From: Paenibacillus aurantius
GTDB taxonomy: Bacteria; Bacillota; Bacilli; Paenibacillales; NBRC-103111
Direction: 5' to 3'
DNA length: 64,000 bases
Assembly: GCF_032268605.1 (NCBI RefSeq)
Contig: NZ_CP130318.1
Coordinates: 5,369,501-5,433,500, forward strand
A model generated the notes under the pieces. The model made no database searches and was not told the origin of the DNA. It saw nothing but the letters and a program-made list of their open reading frames with translations. A program made the position numbers and the translations under genes. Below, piece after piece: positions 51,048 to 59,494 of this stretch. How positions within the stretch are numbered: position 1 is the first letter of the stretch; each line of letters starts with the position of its first letter.

Positions 51048-52133
51048 TTACTTCGCTTGAATGTAGCCTTCCGCTTTCAGCAGCTCGGCGATCAGAACCG
51101 CGCCGCCGGCCGCGCCGCGCAGCGTGTTGTGCGACAATCCAACAAATTTGAAGTCATAGAGGGAGTCCTCGCGGAGCCTTCCCACCGATACCCCCATGCC
51201 GTTCTCGATGTCGCGGTCGAGCTTCGTTTGGGGCCGGTTCTCTTCTTCGAAATAGGTGATGAACTGCTTTGGCGCGCTTGGCAGACCGAGCTCCTGCGGC
51301 CGTCCCTGGAACTGCTTCCAGCGGGCGAGGATTTCGTCCTTCGATGGCTTATTTTCGAACGAAACGAAGACGGTCGCTAAGTGGCCGTCCGTTACCGGAA
51401 CGCGGATGCACTGCGTTGTGATGTGCGGCGCGCTTGCTTTTACAATCTCATCCTGGTCGACACTTCCCCAGATGCGAAGCGGCTCCTGCTCGCTTTTTTC
51501 CTCTTCGCCTCCGATGTACGGAATGACGTTATCCAGCATGTCGGGCCAATCAGTAAAATTCTTCCCGGCTCCCGAGATCGCCTGGTACGTCGAAGCCACC
51601 ACCTGCGTCGGCTTGTAATCCAGCAGGGCGTGCAGCGCCGGCACATAGCTCTGGATGGAGCAGTTCGGCTTAACGGCGATAAAGCCCGTCGACGTGCCAA
51701 GGCGCTTGCGCTGGGCGGCAATAACCTCGAGGTGCTCCGGGTTGATCTCCGGAATCACCATCGGAACGTCCGGCGTCCATCGGTGGGCGGAGTTGTTCGA
51801 GACGACCGGCGTTCCCGTCCGGGCATAGGCCTCCTCCAGCGCTTTGATCTCTTCCTTCTTCATGTCGACGGCGCAGAACACGAAATCCACGCCCGACGCC
51901 ACTTCTTCCACCTTGGAAGCGTCCTGAACGACGATGCCCTTAACCGCTTCGGGAATAGGAGTCGCCAGCTTCCAGCGGCTCTTCACCGATTCCTCATACG
52001 TTTTGCCCGCCGAACCGGCACTTGCCGCAATCGCGGTGACTTCAAACCACGGATGCTGGTCCAGCAGCTGCACGAACCGCTGGCCCACCATTCCCGTTCC
52101 TCCGACAATCCCAACCTTCAATTTAGCTGTCAT
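51048..52133 (-). CDS. asd: Aspartate-semialdehyde dehydrogenase, archaeal/fungal type
   Basis: A 361-residue Asd that reduces aspartyl phosphate to the semialdehyde for lysine/DAP, threonine and methionine synthesis. The NADP motif is VGIVGGTGMVGQRFVQLLDQ. The active-site Cys lies in VKPNCSIQSYVPALHALLDY and a catalytic His in PVTDGHLATVFV. The SNNSAHRW and PNCSIQ context fits the archaeal/fungal branch rather than the common bacterial one. The start at 52133 follows GGAAGGAA; the frame extends to 52259. A T-box leader lies upstream and its specifier reads as lysine. Confidence 0.92.
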   Translation of the reverse strand: MTAKLKVGIVGGTGMVGQRFVQLLDQHPWFEVTAIAASAGSAGKTYEESVKSRWKLATPIPEAVKGIVVQDASKVEEVASGVDFVFCAVDMKKEEIKALEEAYARTGTPVVSNNSAHRWTPDVPMVIPEINPEHLEVIAAQRKRLGTSTGFIAVKPNCSIQSYVPALHALLDYKPTQVVASTYQAISGAGKNFTDWPDMLDNVIPYIGGEEEKSEQEPLRIWGSVDQDEIVKASAPHITTQCIRVPVTDGHLATVFVSFENKPSKDEILARWKQFQGRPQELGLPSAPKQFITYFEEENRPQTKLDRDIENGMGVSVGRLREDSLYDFKFVGLSHNTLRGAAGGAVLIAELLKAEGYIQAK

Positions 52134-52307
52134 GGTTAGATTCCTTCCTTCCCTTTCTATGGGTGCTTCTCTTGTTAGTATAGTGCTGCAGCCGAGCAGG
52201 CCGTTCCATCTCCCTCTTGCCCGCAGCGCGCAACCGCCAGCCGCCAGCTTTTCGGGCAATAACCTGCTGACGGATAAGACCTTGTGATCGGCCTGTCTCC
52301 GTCCGAA

Positions 52308-52598
52308 TAAAAAAATCCCACCCCCAAGACATCATTGGTCTCAGGGACGAGATTGTATGCTCGTGGTACCACCCCAGGTTCGCCGATATGTCGCCATATC
52401 CGCCTCTTCAAGTACGGCACTGACCCGCAGCGCATATACCCTAGCTCTGTAACAGGAGCTCCTGGCTCACCACCCCCTCGTCATGAGGTTCCGGTAAGCT
52501 GCTCAGAGGCTTTATTCAACGAAGGGGGCTATGCTCCTTTTCACCGGCCGGAGCTCTCTGGGAAAGCCTTGCTTTCGTTTACTCATCTCGTCATCGCA
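52308..52598 (-). promoter_or_regulatory. T-box leader of asd, probable Lys specifier
   Basis: Minus-strand landmarks run in order: GACGAGATGAGTA (stem I base with the AGTA bulge), CAGAGAGCTCC and GGTGAAAAGG (stem I apex), TTGAAT-AAA (specifier loop, AAA at 52511-52513), GGGTGGTACCACGAGC (the antiterminator T-box) and a terminator with an AGAC/GTCT core ending in TTTTTTT. AAA was picked by analogy with the argS leader, where TTGAAG-CGG has the same spacing. A TATAAT -10 box lies at 52613-52618. Uncharged tRNA-Lys would raise asd expression. Confidence 0.8.
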
Positions 52599-52715
52599 TT
52601 TAAATAGTTGCGATTATATTATCAGATTACGGCTTCCAGGTAAAGACCATTTCGGGAAAAAACGTTGGATTTCCGCCGCTTCCCGCGCCCATTTTGGGGG
52701 ATTGCTTGCAGGAGC

Positions 52716-52898
52716 TTATTTTTCCCAAATGAACTCCATATAAAGAGAGGTATACAGGAACATAAGCACCATTCCCAATAGACTACCTGAAAGGATCTGG
52801 AAAATTATGCTAGATGCCATGAAATGGGGAAGCCCCATTGGAAGATCCGACTTTATAGCTCTCGCTCTTAGACGGCCATCTCCTCTGGCTCCCTCCAA
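52716..52898 (-). CDS. Possible small membrane peptide (weak)
   Basis: An open frame of 60 codons from TTG, or 40 codons from ATG at 52838, between argS and the asd leader. Its C-terminal half is hydrophobic (IIFQILSGSLLGMVLMFLYT). There is no convincing ribosome site at either start, and I know no homologue. It is listed because the membrane-like stretch lies in an otherwise non-coding gap. Confidence 0.25.
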   Translation of the reverse strand: MEGARGDGRLRARAIKSDLPMGLPHFMASSIIFQILSGSLLGMVLMFLYTSLYMEFIWEK

Positions 52899-52910
52899 AA
52901 ACAGCCGCCC

Positions 52911-54779
52911 TTACATCCGGCTAGGAGCCGGGAGACCCAGAATACTCAGTACTTCGTACAGCGTGCCCCGGTATTGGGCGGTCAGCCAGAGGCGGAACCT
53001 TTTCACGTTCTCCTCCGCCTTGAGGATCGGGCAGGCTCCATAAAATTGGTTGTACAGCATGGCGAGCTCATAAGCGTACGTGCAGAGGAGGTTCGGGGAC
53101 AGCTCTTTCACCGCCAGCTCCATCGTCTCTCTCCAGTAGAGCAGGTGCTTCATGAGAGCGTGCTCCTCTGGGGAAAGCCCTTCGGCAGGCAGTTCCCCCC
53201 CTTGGGAAGGAAGATTCTGCCCCGCTTTGTCCAACAGCGAGCAGGCCCGCGCGTAGGAGTACATCAGGTACACCCCGGTGTTGCCGGTCACCTCCGTGGC
53301 CTGTTCCAGGTCGAACACCACCTCCGTCTGCAGGTGGAACTTGAGCAGGTAGTAGCGGATCGCCGCGGCGGCGATCGTCCGGCTGTCGAGCCCTTCGGAC
53401 TGGGGCCGTTTCGCGTCAATGACGGACTCCATGCGGGCCACGAGATCCGCCACCTTGATGCCGATGCCCTGCCGGCCCGACATGGGGTAGGAGGCTTTGC
53501 CATCCGCCGTGTCCACCCCGAGAAGCTGTGCCGTGGCCCGGCTTAACGAGACGACTCCGTAGCCGACATGGTGCAGCTCGCCGGCCTGCTCCCTGTAGCC
53601 AAGCGCTTGCAGCGCTTGCTTCACCATCTGCTGCGGATACTCCTGGCGATGGTCGATCACGTTGACGACCACCTCCGCGCGGCCAAAATCCTGCTCCTCT
53701 CCCTGCCGGTCCGTGGACCAAACATCCTCCGCGAACGGCCGGTAGCGGAACGTTTTCGGCAGCAGCCCGAATTTCCATAGGTGGTAGGCAATATCCTTGG
53801 CCGTGTAGGTGAGAATGCCGTTCGAGCGGACGAGGACCTTATCCGTCTGGAATTCGCTCTCCTCCGCAGACGGGCCCTCGCCCTCCTTCGGCTTCAGCAC
53901 CCAGCACCCGGCCAGCTTCCCCTCCGTCTCTTGGCGGAAGTGGCTCGTGGTTTGCAGCATCCGGAAGGTCTCTTCCCAGAACCCCTCCCGTACGATGGCG
54001 CTCTCCCACACCAGCACATCGTAATCAATACCGAACGCGCGCATATCCTCCAGATGGTCCTGGACGATCCGCTCCGCCGTCAGAAGCCCCAGCCAGGCGG
54101 TGCGGTTGCCCCCTTCCTCCAGCTCGTGCAGCACCTGGGCTCTCTTCTGCTCCAACTCGGGCTGTTCGCGGTATTGACGGTTGATGTCCGCATACACGTC
54201 CCAGCAAAAATCCCCGAACCGTGAGTACTCGCCTTGAACCGAAGTCTGCAGGAGCCCCACCACGGTATCCGCAAGCTGGTTGCCGAGGTCGTCGATGTAA
54301 TTGTGCACCTCGACAAGGTGCCCCTTGCTCCTCAGCATCCGGGCAAGCGTATCCCCGATGCAGGAATTGCGCAGATGCCCGATATGCGCCGCTTTGTTCG
54401 GGTTGATCGACGTGTGCTCGATGAGCACCTTCCGGTGATTCGGCTTTTCGGCAGGCGGCTCTTCGAAGGCCGCCATCCACCGCTCCCAGTGGATATACAC
54501 GTTCACGAAGCCCGGCGCGGCGGCCTCGGTCCGCTGAACCCACGGCTGTAATAACTCCTGTGCGGCCAGCCGGGTGCGGATTTCCTCCGCGAGGAGCATC
54601 GGGTTTTTCTTTAAATGCCGGGCGAGCTTCATGGCCAGATTGGTGCTGTATTCCCCATGCTGCCCGCTTACCGGATGCTCCACGACGAAGCCGAGATCCG
54701 AGGGCATCGCCTGCCCCGCCTCCTGCAATAGCTGCTCTGCGATCCCTTCCAGAGCGGCTCTCAATGACTGATGAATCAT
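52911..54779 (-). CDS. argS: Arginyl-tRNA synthetase
   Basis: A 622-residue class I tRNA synthetase that charges tRNA-Arg. The HIGH motif is AAHIGHLRNSCIGD. The KMSKS position reads MSGRQGIGIKVADL, a degenerate form normal for many ArgRS. The N-terminal Add-1 domain and C-terminal DALR anticodon domain (VYLMYSYARACSLL to YRGTLYEVLSILGLPAPSRM) are complete. CGGAGGAG precedes ATG. Expression is probably controlled by the Arg T-box in the leader (54960-55235). Confidence 0.96.
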   Translation of the reverse strand: MIHQSLRAALEGIAEQLLQEAGQAMPSDLGFVVEHPVSGQHGEYSTNLAMKLARHLKKNPMLLAEEIRTRLAAQELLQPWVQRTEAAAPGFVNVYIHWERWMAAFEEPPAEKPNHRKVLIEHTSINPNKAAHIGHLRNSCIGDTLARMLRSKGHLVEVHNYIDDLGNQLADTVVGLLQTSVQGEYSRFGDFCWDVYADINRQYREQPELEQKRAQVLHELEEGGNRTAWLGLLTAERIVQDHLEDMRAFGIDYDVLVWESAIVREGFWEETFRMLQTTSHFRQETEGKLAGCWVLKPKEGEGPSAEESEFQTDKVLVRSNGILTYTAKDIAYHLWKFGLLPKTFRYRPFAEDVWSTDRQGEEQDFGRAEVVVNVIDHRQEYPQQMVKQALQALGYREQAGELHHVGYGVVSLSRATAQLLGVDTADGKASYPMSGRQGIGIKVADLVARMESVIDAKRPQSEGLDSRTIAAAAIRYYLLKFHLQTEVVFDLEQATEVTGNTGVYLMYSYARACSLLDKAGQNLPSQGGELPAEGLSPEEHALMKHLLYWRETMELAVKELSPNLLCTYAYELAMLYNQFYGACPILKAEENVKRFRLWLTAQYRGTLYEVLSILGLPAPSRM

Positions 54780-54959
54780 GGTTACTCCTCCGTTTGATTT
54801 AAAATGCCCGCGTAAAGCGAGGTTTTCCCGTTGATGGGACTTCGGCGACGGACGCGTGGACCGGCCCCAGCGGGATTCCTAGCATCGCGTGCAGCTCCCG
54901 GCACACGCAATGTTTAGCGCTGCATGACAACGATGGTCCACCCCATGTTCCCGGATACG

Positions 54960-55235
54960 CAAAAAAGCCCCCGTCTCCAAAAAGAGACGAGAGCTCATAG
55001 CTTCCCGTGGTACCACTCTACGTGCGGCGCTGCCTGGCAGCCCGCCACTCGATTTCTTTAACGGTCCTTGACCGGACCGGCCTACTGTCGAGCTCCGCCA
55101 TCTTGCCCGGGAGCCGTGTTCGGCCGACCATCTCCTGGGTCCGCTTCAACCCCAACCAACGTACCGGCTTTCACCAATCCCGGCTCGCTTGGCCTGTTCG
55201 TTAGGGTCTACTGTCCCATTCATTCATGTTCGGTT
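54960..55235 (-). promoter_or_regulatory. T-box leader of argS, Arg (CGG) specifier
   Basis: On the minus strand the order is GGGACAGTAGACCC (stem I base), AGCGAGCCGG and GGTGAAAGCCGG (apex), TTGAAG-CGG-ACCC (specifier loop, CGG at 55141-55143), GAGTGGTACCACGGGAAG (T-box) and a terminator CGTCTC...GAGACG with TTTTTT. Uncharged tRNA-Arg should favour the antiterminator and raise argS. Confidence 0.88.
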
Positions 55236-55263
55236 ATTCGATTGGGCGAAACGTATTTCTATA

Positions 55264-55293
55264 GTCATACCGGAAACAAGGGGAAATGTCAAG
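55264..55293 (-). promoter_or_regulatory. Promoter of the argS T-box leader
   Basis: A -35 box TTGACA (55288-55293) lies 17 bases from a -10 box TATGAC (55264-55269). Transcription should begin close to 55257, just upstream of T-box stem I. Confidence 0.6.
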
Positions 55294-55351
55294 CCCGCCC
55301 AATAGGCTAATGACGGTCATCCGTGCTGCCCCGTCCGTTGGTGCTCCTCAC

Positions 55352-55687
55352 TCAGTCCTTAACCAAAGGCACGCCGGACACCACGTGAAAGTGGAGATGC
55401 TTGGAGTCCTGGTAACGGCCCAGGTTGGTAATGACCCGGCAGGCGCCGTGCTCCTCCGTTACTTGAGCGGCTGCCTTTTTCACTGTATTCATCAGCTCCA
55501 GCAGCAGCTCGTTGTCCTCTTCCTCCAGGGTAAGCAGAGAGGAGATGTGCTTCTTCGGGATAACGACGACATGAACCGGATAGAAGGGCCGGGTATGGTG
55601 GTAGGCCAGCACATTCGGCGTTTCCAGCACCTTGCGGACCGGTGTCCGGCCGCTCAATACCTCTTCGCAATAAAAATCCTCGGTCAT
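55352..55687 (-). CDS. HIT-family nucleotide-binding protein
   Basis: A 111-residue HIT protein. The histidine triad is HLHFHVV near the C-terminus, and the strand VHVVVIPKKHISSLLTLEEE is typical. Members are nucleotide hydrolases or transferases (HINT/HIT type). GGAGAGATGGATC precedes ATG. A 46-residue membrane protein ends 27 bases upstream on the same strand, so the two may share a transcript. The substrate is unknown. Confidence 0.9.
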   Translation of the reverse strand: MTEDFYCEEVLSGRTPVRKVLETPNVLAYHHTRPFYPVHVVVIPKKHISSLLTLEEEDNELLLELMNTVKKAAAQVTEEHGACRVITNLGRYQDSKHLHFHVVSGVPLVKD

Positions 55688-55713
55688 GATCCATCTCTCC
55701 TATGATCGATTTT

Positions 55714-55854
55714 TCAAATACCTGCCCCCATGACAAAGACAGTTAACGCCAGTTTTGCATCATCTTCAATGGGATCATAGGCGGTGAAGCCATATAGAAG
55801 AAAAATCAGCCAAAGGACAACCAGGAAAAATCCGATTTTGGAAAACGCACTCAC
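55714..55854 (-). CDS. 46-residue membrane protein, unidentified
   Basis: GTG at 55854 follows GGGAGG at seven bases and opens a 46-codon frame. It has one strong membrane helix (FFLVVLWLIFLLYG) and then FTAYDPIEDD and a second hydrophobic segment. The frame ends at TGA 55714. I do not know the family. The good ribosome site and membrane topology argue that it is real. Confidence 0.6.
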   Translation of the reverse strand: MSAFSKIGFFLVVLWLIFLLYGFTAYDPIEDDAKLALTVFVMGAGI

Positions 55855-55924
55855 CGCAAACCCTCCCGCTCCTCAAGCAAAAGAAAAACCGGCTCCTCTG
55901 CAGCCGGCTGTCCAAACAAGTTAG

Positions 55925-56200
55925 CTACTTCCCCGCGGCGTCCGCCAGATTCTGAATCAGGCCATACACCAGACCTCCTGCAAAGAGGAGAACGGATACT
56001 GCGGCAACCACGCGGTAAGGACTTTGAAGCCATGAGGGGAGCTGGCTGCCAAGCTTGGGGTGGCGAAACCCCGATACAATATCCGCATGCCGGATCACAT
56101 CGTTGAATGGAGTCCTTTCCTCAGGGGAAAGAGGGGGACCGGAACGTATGGTAAGGTGAAGGCTTTTGTCTTGATAAGGATTGTAAGAAGGCATCATCAT
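55925..56200 (-). CDS. Small protein with one C-terminal membrane helix, unidentified
   Basis: A 91-residue protein from ATG 56200, with AAGGAGG six bases upstream; four ATG codons lie in a row (56194-56203), so the exact start is uncertain. The N-terminal half is polar (PYQDKSLHLTIRSG). The end carries one helix (YRVVAAVSVLLFAGGLVYGL), so it is a tail-anchored type. I do not recognise the family. It lies between a deacetylase and the 46-residue gene on the same strand. Confidence 0.7.
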   Translation of the reverse strand: MMMPSYNPYQDKSLHLTIRSGPPLSPEERTPFNDVIRHADIVSGFRHPKLGSQLPSWLQSPYRVVAAVSVLLFAGGLVYGLIQNLADAAGK

Positions 56201-56293
56201 CATCGACCTCCTTGCTGGAATATCCATATTATAGCATTTTATGAAGATAAAAGGGAACCGGGCCTTGGTCCCCATCGGCCCTGCCCGAAATCC

Positions 56294-57103
56294 TCACGAC
56301 CGCGATTGGAGAGCCGCTTGGAACGAATCCAGACTCATGTCCCCGGTGATGACGATCCGGTGCAGCGCCAGCCGGCCCTGTTCGGGAGAGGCTGGGCCGG
56401 GCTCTGTTGTAACGGCCAGCCGGTAGCCGGCTTGGCGGGAGGCCCTGAGGGTCGGCCGGTCATAGAAGCCGTAGGGATACGCCAGCACGTCGGCCGGATG
56501 ACCCAAGCGGCGCAGGATGGCTTCACGGGAGCTGGTCAGCTCCCGAAGCCTCTCTTCTCCGGTAAGCTTGGTCAGGTCGGGATGCGTCACCGTGTGCGAC
56601 TGGGTGTCGACGAACCCGGACGCCTCCATACGGCGAAGCTGGTCCCAGGTAAGACGACCCGGCTTCCCGATGCTGCCGGTTACGGCAAATATGGTAGCCC
56701 GCATGCCCGTCTGCTTCAGGACCGGGTAAGCGGCGCTGTAATTATCTTCATAGCCGTCGTCGAACGTCAGAATGACCGGCTTCGGGGGCAGCGGGCGGCC
56801 GCCGTTCCACGCTTCCTCCAGCTCACGAAAGGAAAGCGAATGGTAGCCCTCCTCCTTCAGGAAAGCCATCTCTTCGGCAAAATGGGCGGGAGGCACCTTC
56901 AGCGGATCTCCGGCATCCTCCGCAATCCGGTGATAGAGCAGAATAGGCACGGAAGTCACCGGATCTCCGGAAGGGAGGGACTGCCGGGCCTCGTGCTCGC
57001 GGTACGCCGGTGCCGCCTCTTTTTCCCCGCCGGCTTGGGCCGGAACCCGACTCCCCACTACGCCTCCCAGCAGCAGGACAATTCCCAGAAGCCACGCTCT
57101 CAT
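56294..57103 (-). CDS. Polysaccharide deacetylase (CE4)
   Basis: A 269-residue exported carbohydrate esterase family 4 protein. The signal peptide is MRAWLLGIVLLLGGVVGS with cleavage near AQA. The NodB-domain motifs are TFDDGYEDN (metal and catalytic Asp), HTVTHPDL (metal His pair) and LAYPYGFYD. It should remove acetyl groups from peptidoglycan or another N-acetylated polysaccharide outside the membrane. GAGGAGG precedes ATG. Its length is usual for a soluble secreted CE4 enzyme. Confidence 0.92.
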   Translation of the reverse strand: MRAWLLGIVLLLGGVVGSRVPAQAGGEKEAAPAYREHEARQSLPSGDPVTSVPILLYHRIAEDAGDPLKVPPAHFAEEMAFLKEEGYHSLSFRELEEAWNGGRPLPPKPVILTFDDGYEDNYSAAYPVLKQTGMRATIFAVTGSIGKPGRLTWDQLRRMEASGFVDTQSHTVTHPDLTKLTGEERLRELTSSREAILRRLGHPADVLAYPYGFYDRPTLRASRQAGYRLAVTTEPGPASPEQGRLALHRIVITGDMSLDSFQAALQSRS

Positions 57104-57202
57104 CTTCTTTCCTCCTCACGGGTAGAGTGAGGTTTAGTTTGCTTCCCGGCTGGGAAATCATGTATTCTCGACCGCCCGCCATGTCTCCGTACAGCCAAAC
57201 AA

Positions 57203-57285
57203 AAAAAGCGTTCCCTGATGGGCCATGTCATTAAGTTTAATCTTATCTTAATGACGTGGCCCTCGTTAGGCGAACGCTTTTACCT
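57203..57285 (-). terminator. Long-stem terminator of mscL
   Basis: Arms of about 35 bases, with a few mismatches, surround an 11-base loop. On the minus strand it begins AAAAGCGTTC, contains GTCATTAAG/CTTAATGAC, and ends GAACGC with a run of seven T. It is 14 bases past the mscL stop. Confidence 0.85.
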
Positions 57286-57298
57286 TTGAAATGTGCAA

Positions 57299-57700
57299 TT
57301 AAGGAGTGTCTCTCTGCTCCCTTTCCTGCTTAAGAAGATCGCGGATCTCAGACAGCAGCCTCTCCTCGTTGGACGGCGCCGGCACCTCGCGCTTCTCCTC
57401 TTTCTTATCTTCCTTGCGCCGGAACCGGCTCAAGGCCTTGATCACGAAGAAGATGGAGAACGCCACGATGAAGAAGTCGATCACCGTCTGCAGGAACGCC
57501 CCGTATTTGATGACAGTTTCGCCGTAGGTAAAAGACATGGCCGAGAAATCGAGCCCGCCCAGCAGCAGTCCGAGAATCGGCGTCAGAATGTCGTTGACGA
57601 GCGAGGTGACGATTTTGCCGAACGCGCCGCCGATGATAACCCCAATGGCCAGATCCATGATATTGCCCTTCATGGCGAATGCCTTAAATTCTTTCCACAT
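57299..57700 (-). CDS. mscL: Large-conductance mechanosensitive channel
   Basis: A 133-residue MscL, the pentameric channel that opens under membrane tension during osmotic downshock. The N-terminal helix [20 protein letters not shown] and pore-lining [20 protein letters not shown] are canonical. The second helix and a charged C-terminal bundle ([12 protein letters not shown]) follow. The start at 57700 follows GGGAGG; the frame extends to 57850 without family support. Confidence 0.96.
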   Translation of the reverse strand: MWKEFKAFAMKGNIMDLAIGVIIGGAFGKIVTSLVNDILTPILGLLLGGLDFSAMSFTYGETVIKYGAFLQTVIDFFIVAFSIFFVIKALSRFRRKEDKKEEKREVPAPSNEERLLSEIRDLLKQEREQRDTP

Positions 57701-57918
57701 CCCGGTTATGCCTCCCTGGTTATAAGTGATGCCTGATAAACAATCCTCTTCTAAAATACTCCATTCCCGGTAGGCAGGCAAGATAAATCCCTTTTCCGAT
57801 GGAGGGGAGGCTGGTTCAAGACCTACGGGACCCAAACTCTCCCTTGTCAACGAGACCCTCTCCCCCTATACTGGGGGGAATCTTACGATAGGTAAACATT
57901 GGAAAGGGATGAGCACGG

Positions 57919-58665
57919 ATGAACGAGAAAGAAGATGCCCGCTTCTATCAGGAGGTCGGGAAGACCAACGGATGGGATTTCAGCCGAATCACCTGCGTGA
58001 CCGAAGGGGAAGGGTGGGACTTCTATGAGGAGGTGGCCCGGAAGTGCCGCCCGTCCGACCTCCTGCTCGATATCGGTACGGGAGGCGGCGAGAAGCTGTT
58101 GGCCCTCGCCCACGCGGCTCTGCTGCTGGTGGGGATCGACCGGTCGCCCGGCATGATCGAAACGGCCCAGGCGAACCTGGCCCGCTCCGGCAAGCCCAAC
58201 GTGCGCCTGCTGCAGATGGACGCCGGCAGGCTTGAGTTCCCGCCGGGCTTTTTCCAGGTGGCATCCTGCCGCCAAGCGCCCTTCTCCGCCCGGGAAACCG
58301 CGAGGGTGCTGGCCCCGGGGGGCTGGTTTCTCACGCAGCAGGTGAGCGAGGGAGATAAACGCAACCTTGTGGAAGTATTCGGAAGAGGGCGGGGAACGGA
58401 GGAAGACGGGACCTTGAAGAACAGGTATCTCCGGGAAGTGGAGGAGGCCGGTTTTACCGAGGTTCAGTCCTTCGACTATGACGCGACGGAGTATTATGGA
58501 GCCCGCGAGGACCTTCTTTTCCTGCTGGAAAACACCCCCATCATCCCGGACTTCGGAAAGCGGGAGCAAGATTACGCCATTCTGGACGAGTTCATCGCGA
58601 AGCATCGGACAGACAAAGGCATTCGCACCAACTCGAAGCGCTTCCTTATTATTGCCCGGAAATAA
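57919..58665 (+). CDS. Class I SAM-dependent methyltransferase
   Basis: A 248-residue methyltransferase. Motif I is LLLDIGTGGGEKLLALA, the acidic loop is GIDRSPGMIETAQANLA, and motif III-like LAPGGWFLTQQV follows. AAAGGGATG precedes ATG. The C-terminal half resembles UbiE/bioC-like small-molecule enzymes but no substrate is indicated. It is convergent with the DUF4166 gene, and a short tandem repeat lies between them. Confidence 0.9.
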   Translation: MNEKEDARFYQEVGKTNGWDFSRITCVTEGEGWDFYEEVARKCRPSDLLLDIGTGGGEKLLALAHAALLLVGIDRSPGMIETAQANLARSGKPNVRLLQMDAGRLEFPPGFFQVASCRQAPFSARETARVLAPGGWFLTQQVSEGDKRNLVEVFGRGRGTEEDGTLKNRYLREVEEAGFTEVQSFDYDATEYYGAREDLLFLLENTPIIPDFGKREQDYAILDEFIAKHRTDKGIRTNSKRFLIIARK

Positions 58666-58689
58666 GCGGGAAGCGCGCGGGACTTTTCC

Positions 58690-58766
58690 GGAGCTTTCTC
58701 AGAGCTTTTCGAAACTCTTTCGAAGCTCTTTCGAAGCTCTTTCGGGCTCTTCCGGAACTCTTCCGG
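58690..58766. repeat. Approximate 11-bp tandem repeat
   Basis: About six or seven diverging copies of a GAAGCTCTTTC-like unit lie between convergent genes. The clearest copies are at about 58720-58750, and later copies drift to CGGAACTCTTC. No protein is encoded by it. Confidence 0.65.
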
Positions 58767-58785
58767 TCACTCCCGTCCAGCCCCC

Positions 58786-59466
58786 CTACTCCCGCCTCTC
58801 CTCCCGCACCGGCAGGCAGCAGATCGGGATCCGCTCCCTTTTCACCTCCGGGAACTCCGCTTCAAACCAGCCCTCATAAGCAAAAATCTTGCCGAACCGC
58901 GCATTGCTCACGTTCACCTCGATCCGGAAGCGCTCCTCCCTCTCGTCGTACCACTCGCACACGTCGGCCGTTCCCGTCAGGCTGTCCGGGAACCGGAAGC
59001 CGAGCCAGCGCTCATAGAAGCGCTGCTCACCCGACCGGAGCCGGAGGCCGCCCTCCGGCGTGGCTTCCATCTCGATGTCCACCGCCAGATGCTGGTGCGT
59101 ACCGAGGTAATCCACGATCCGGCCGCGTTCCCGGCTGTAGATCATCGTCGCGTCGAACCGGCGTACCCGGCCCGGAAACCGGTACGTGCGGATCCACGTT
59201 ACCGTTTCGCGGCCGAACGTATCCGTGTACGCGTAATTCTGTATGGTGAACGGGATGTTCCGCCCCCCTTCCGGGAACAGAATGTGCCGGGTCGTGCCCA
59301 GGTACAGGAAAGGAAAAGCAAAACGCTTCGCATACCAGATCCGCTCCATCACACCGCGTCCGATCGAGGCGGTATGTGCTCCGCTGTGCAGGCCGAATCT
59401 TTTCTGAATCTGCGGATGCAGCCGCCGGAAGTCCGAGCCGAGCGCCTGCTCGTATATGGATGGCAT
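58786..59466 (-). CDS. DUF4166 protein
   Basis: A 226-residue protein of the DUF4166 type. Landmarks are LHPQIQKRFGLHSG at the N-terminus, RFAFPFLYLGTTRHILFPEG and YDEREERFRIEVNVSN. There is no signal peptide. The start follows GGAAGGAGG. It is the last gene of a minus-strand unit behind an SRPBCC-DoxX fusion and a DCC protein. The function is unknown. Confidence 0.85.
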   Translation of the reverse strand: MPSIYEQALGSDFRRLHPQIQKRFGLHSGAHTASIGRGVMERIWYAKRFAFPFLYLGTTRHILFPEGGRNIPFTIQNYAYTDTFGRETVTWIRTYRFPGRVRRFDATMIYSRERGRIVDYLGTHQHLAVDIEMEATPEGGLRLRSGEQRFYERWLGFRFPDSLTGTADVCEWYDEREERFRIEVNVSNARFGKIFAYEGWFEAEFPEVKRERIPICCLPVREERRE

Positions 59467-59494
59467 GAACCTTCTCCTCCTTCCTAAGGGGCGG

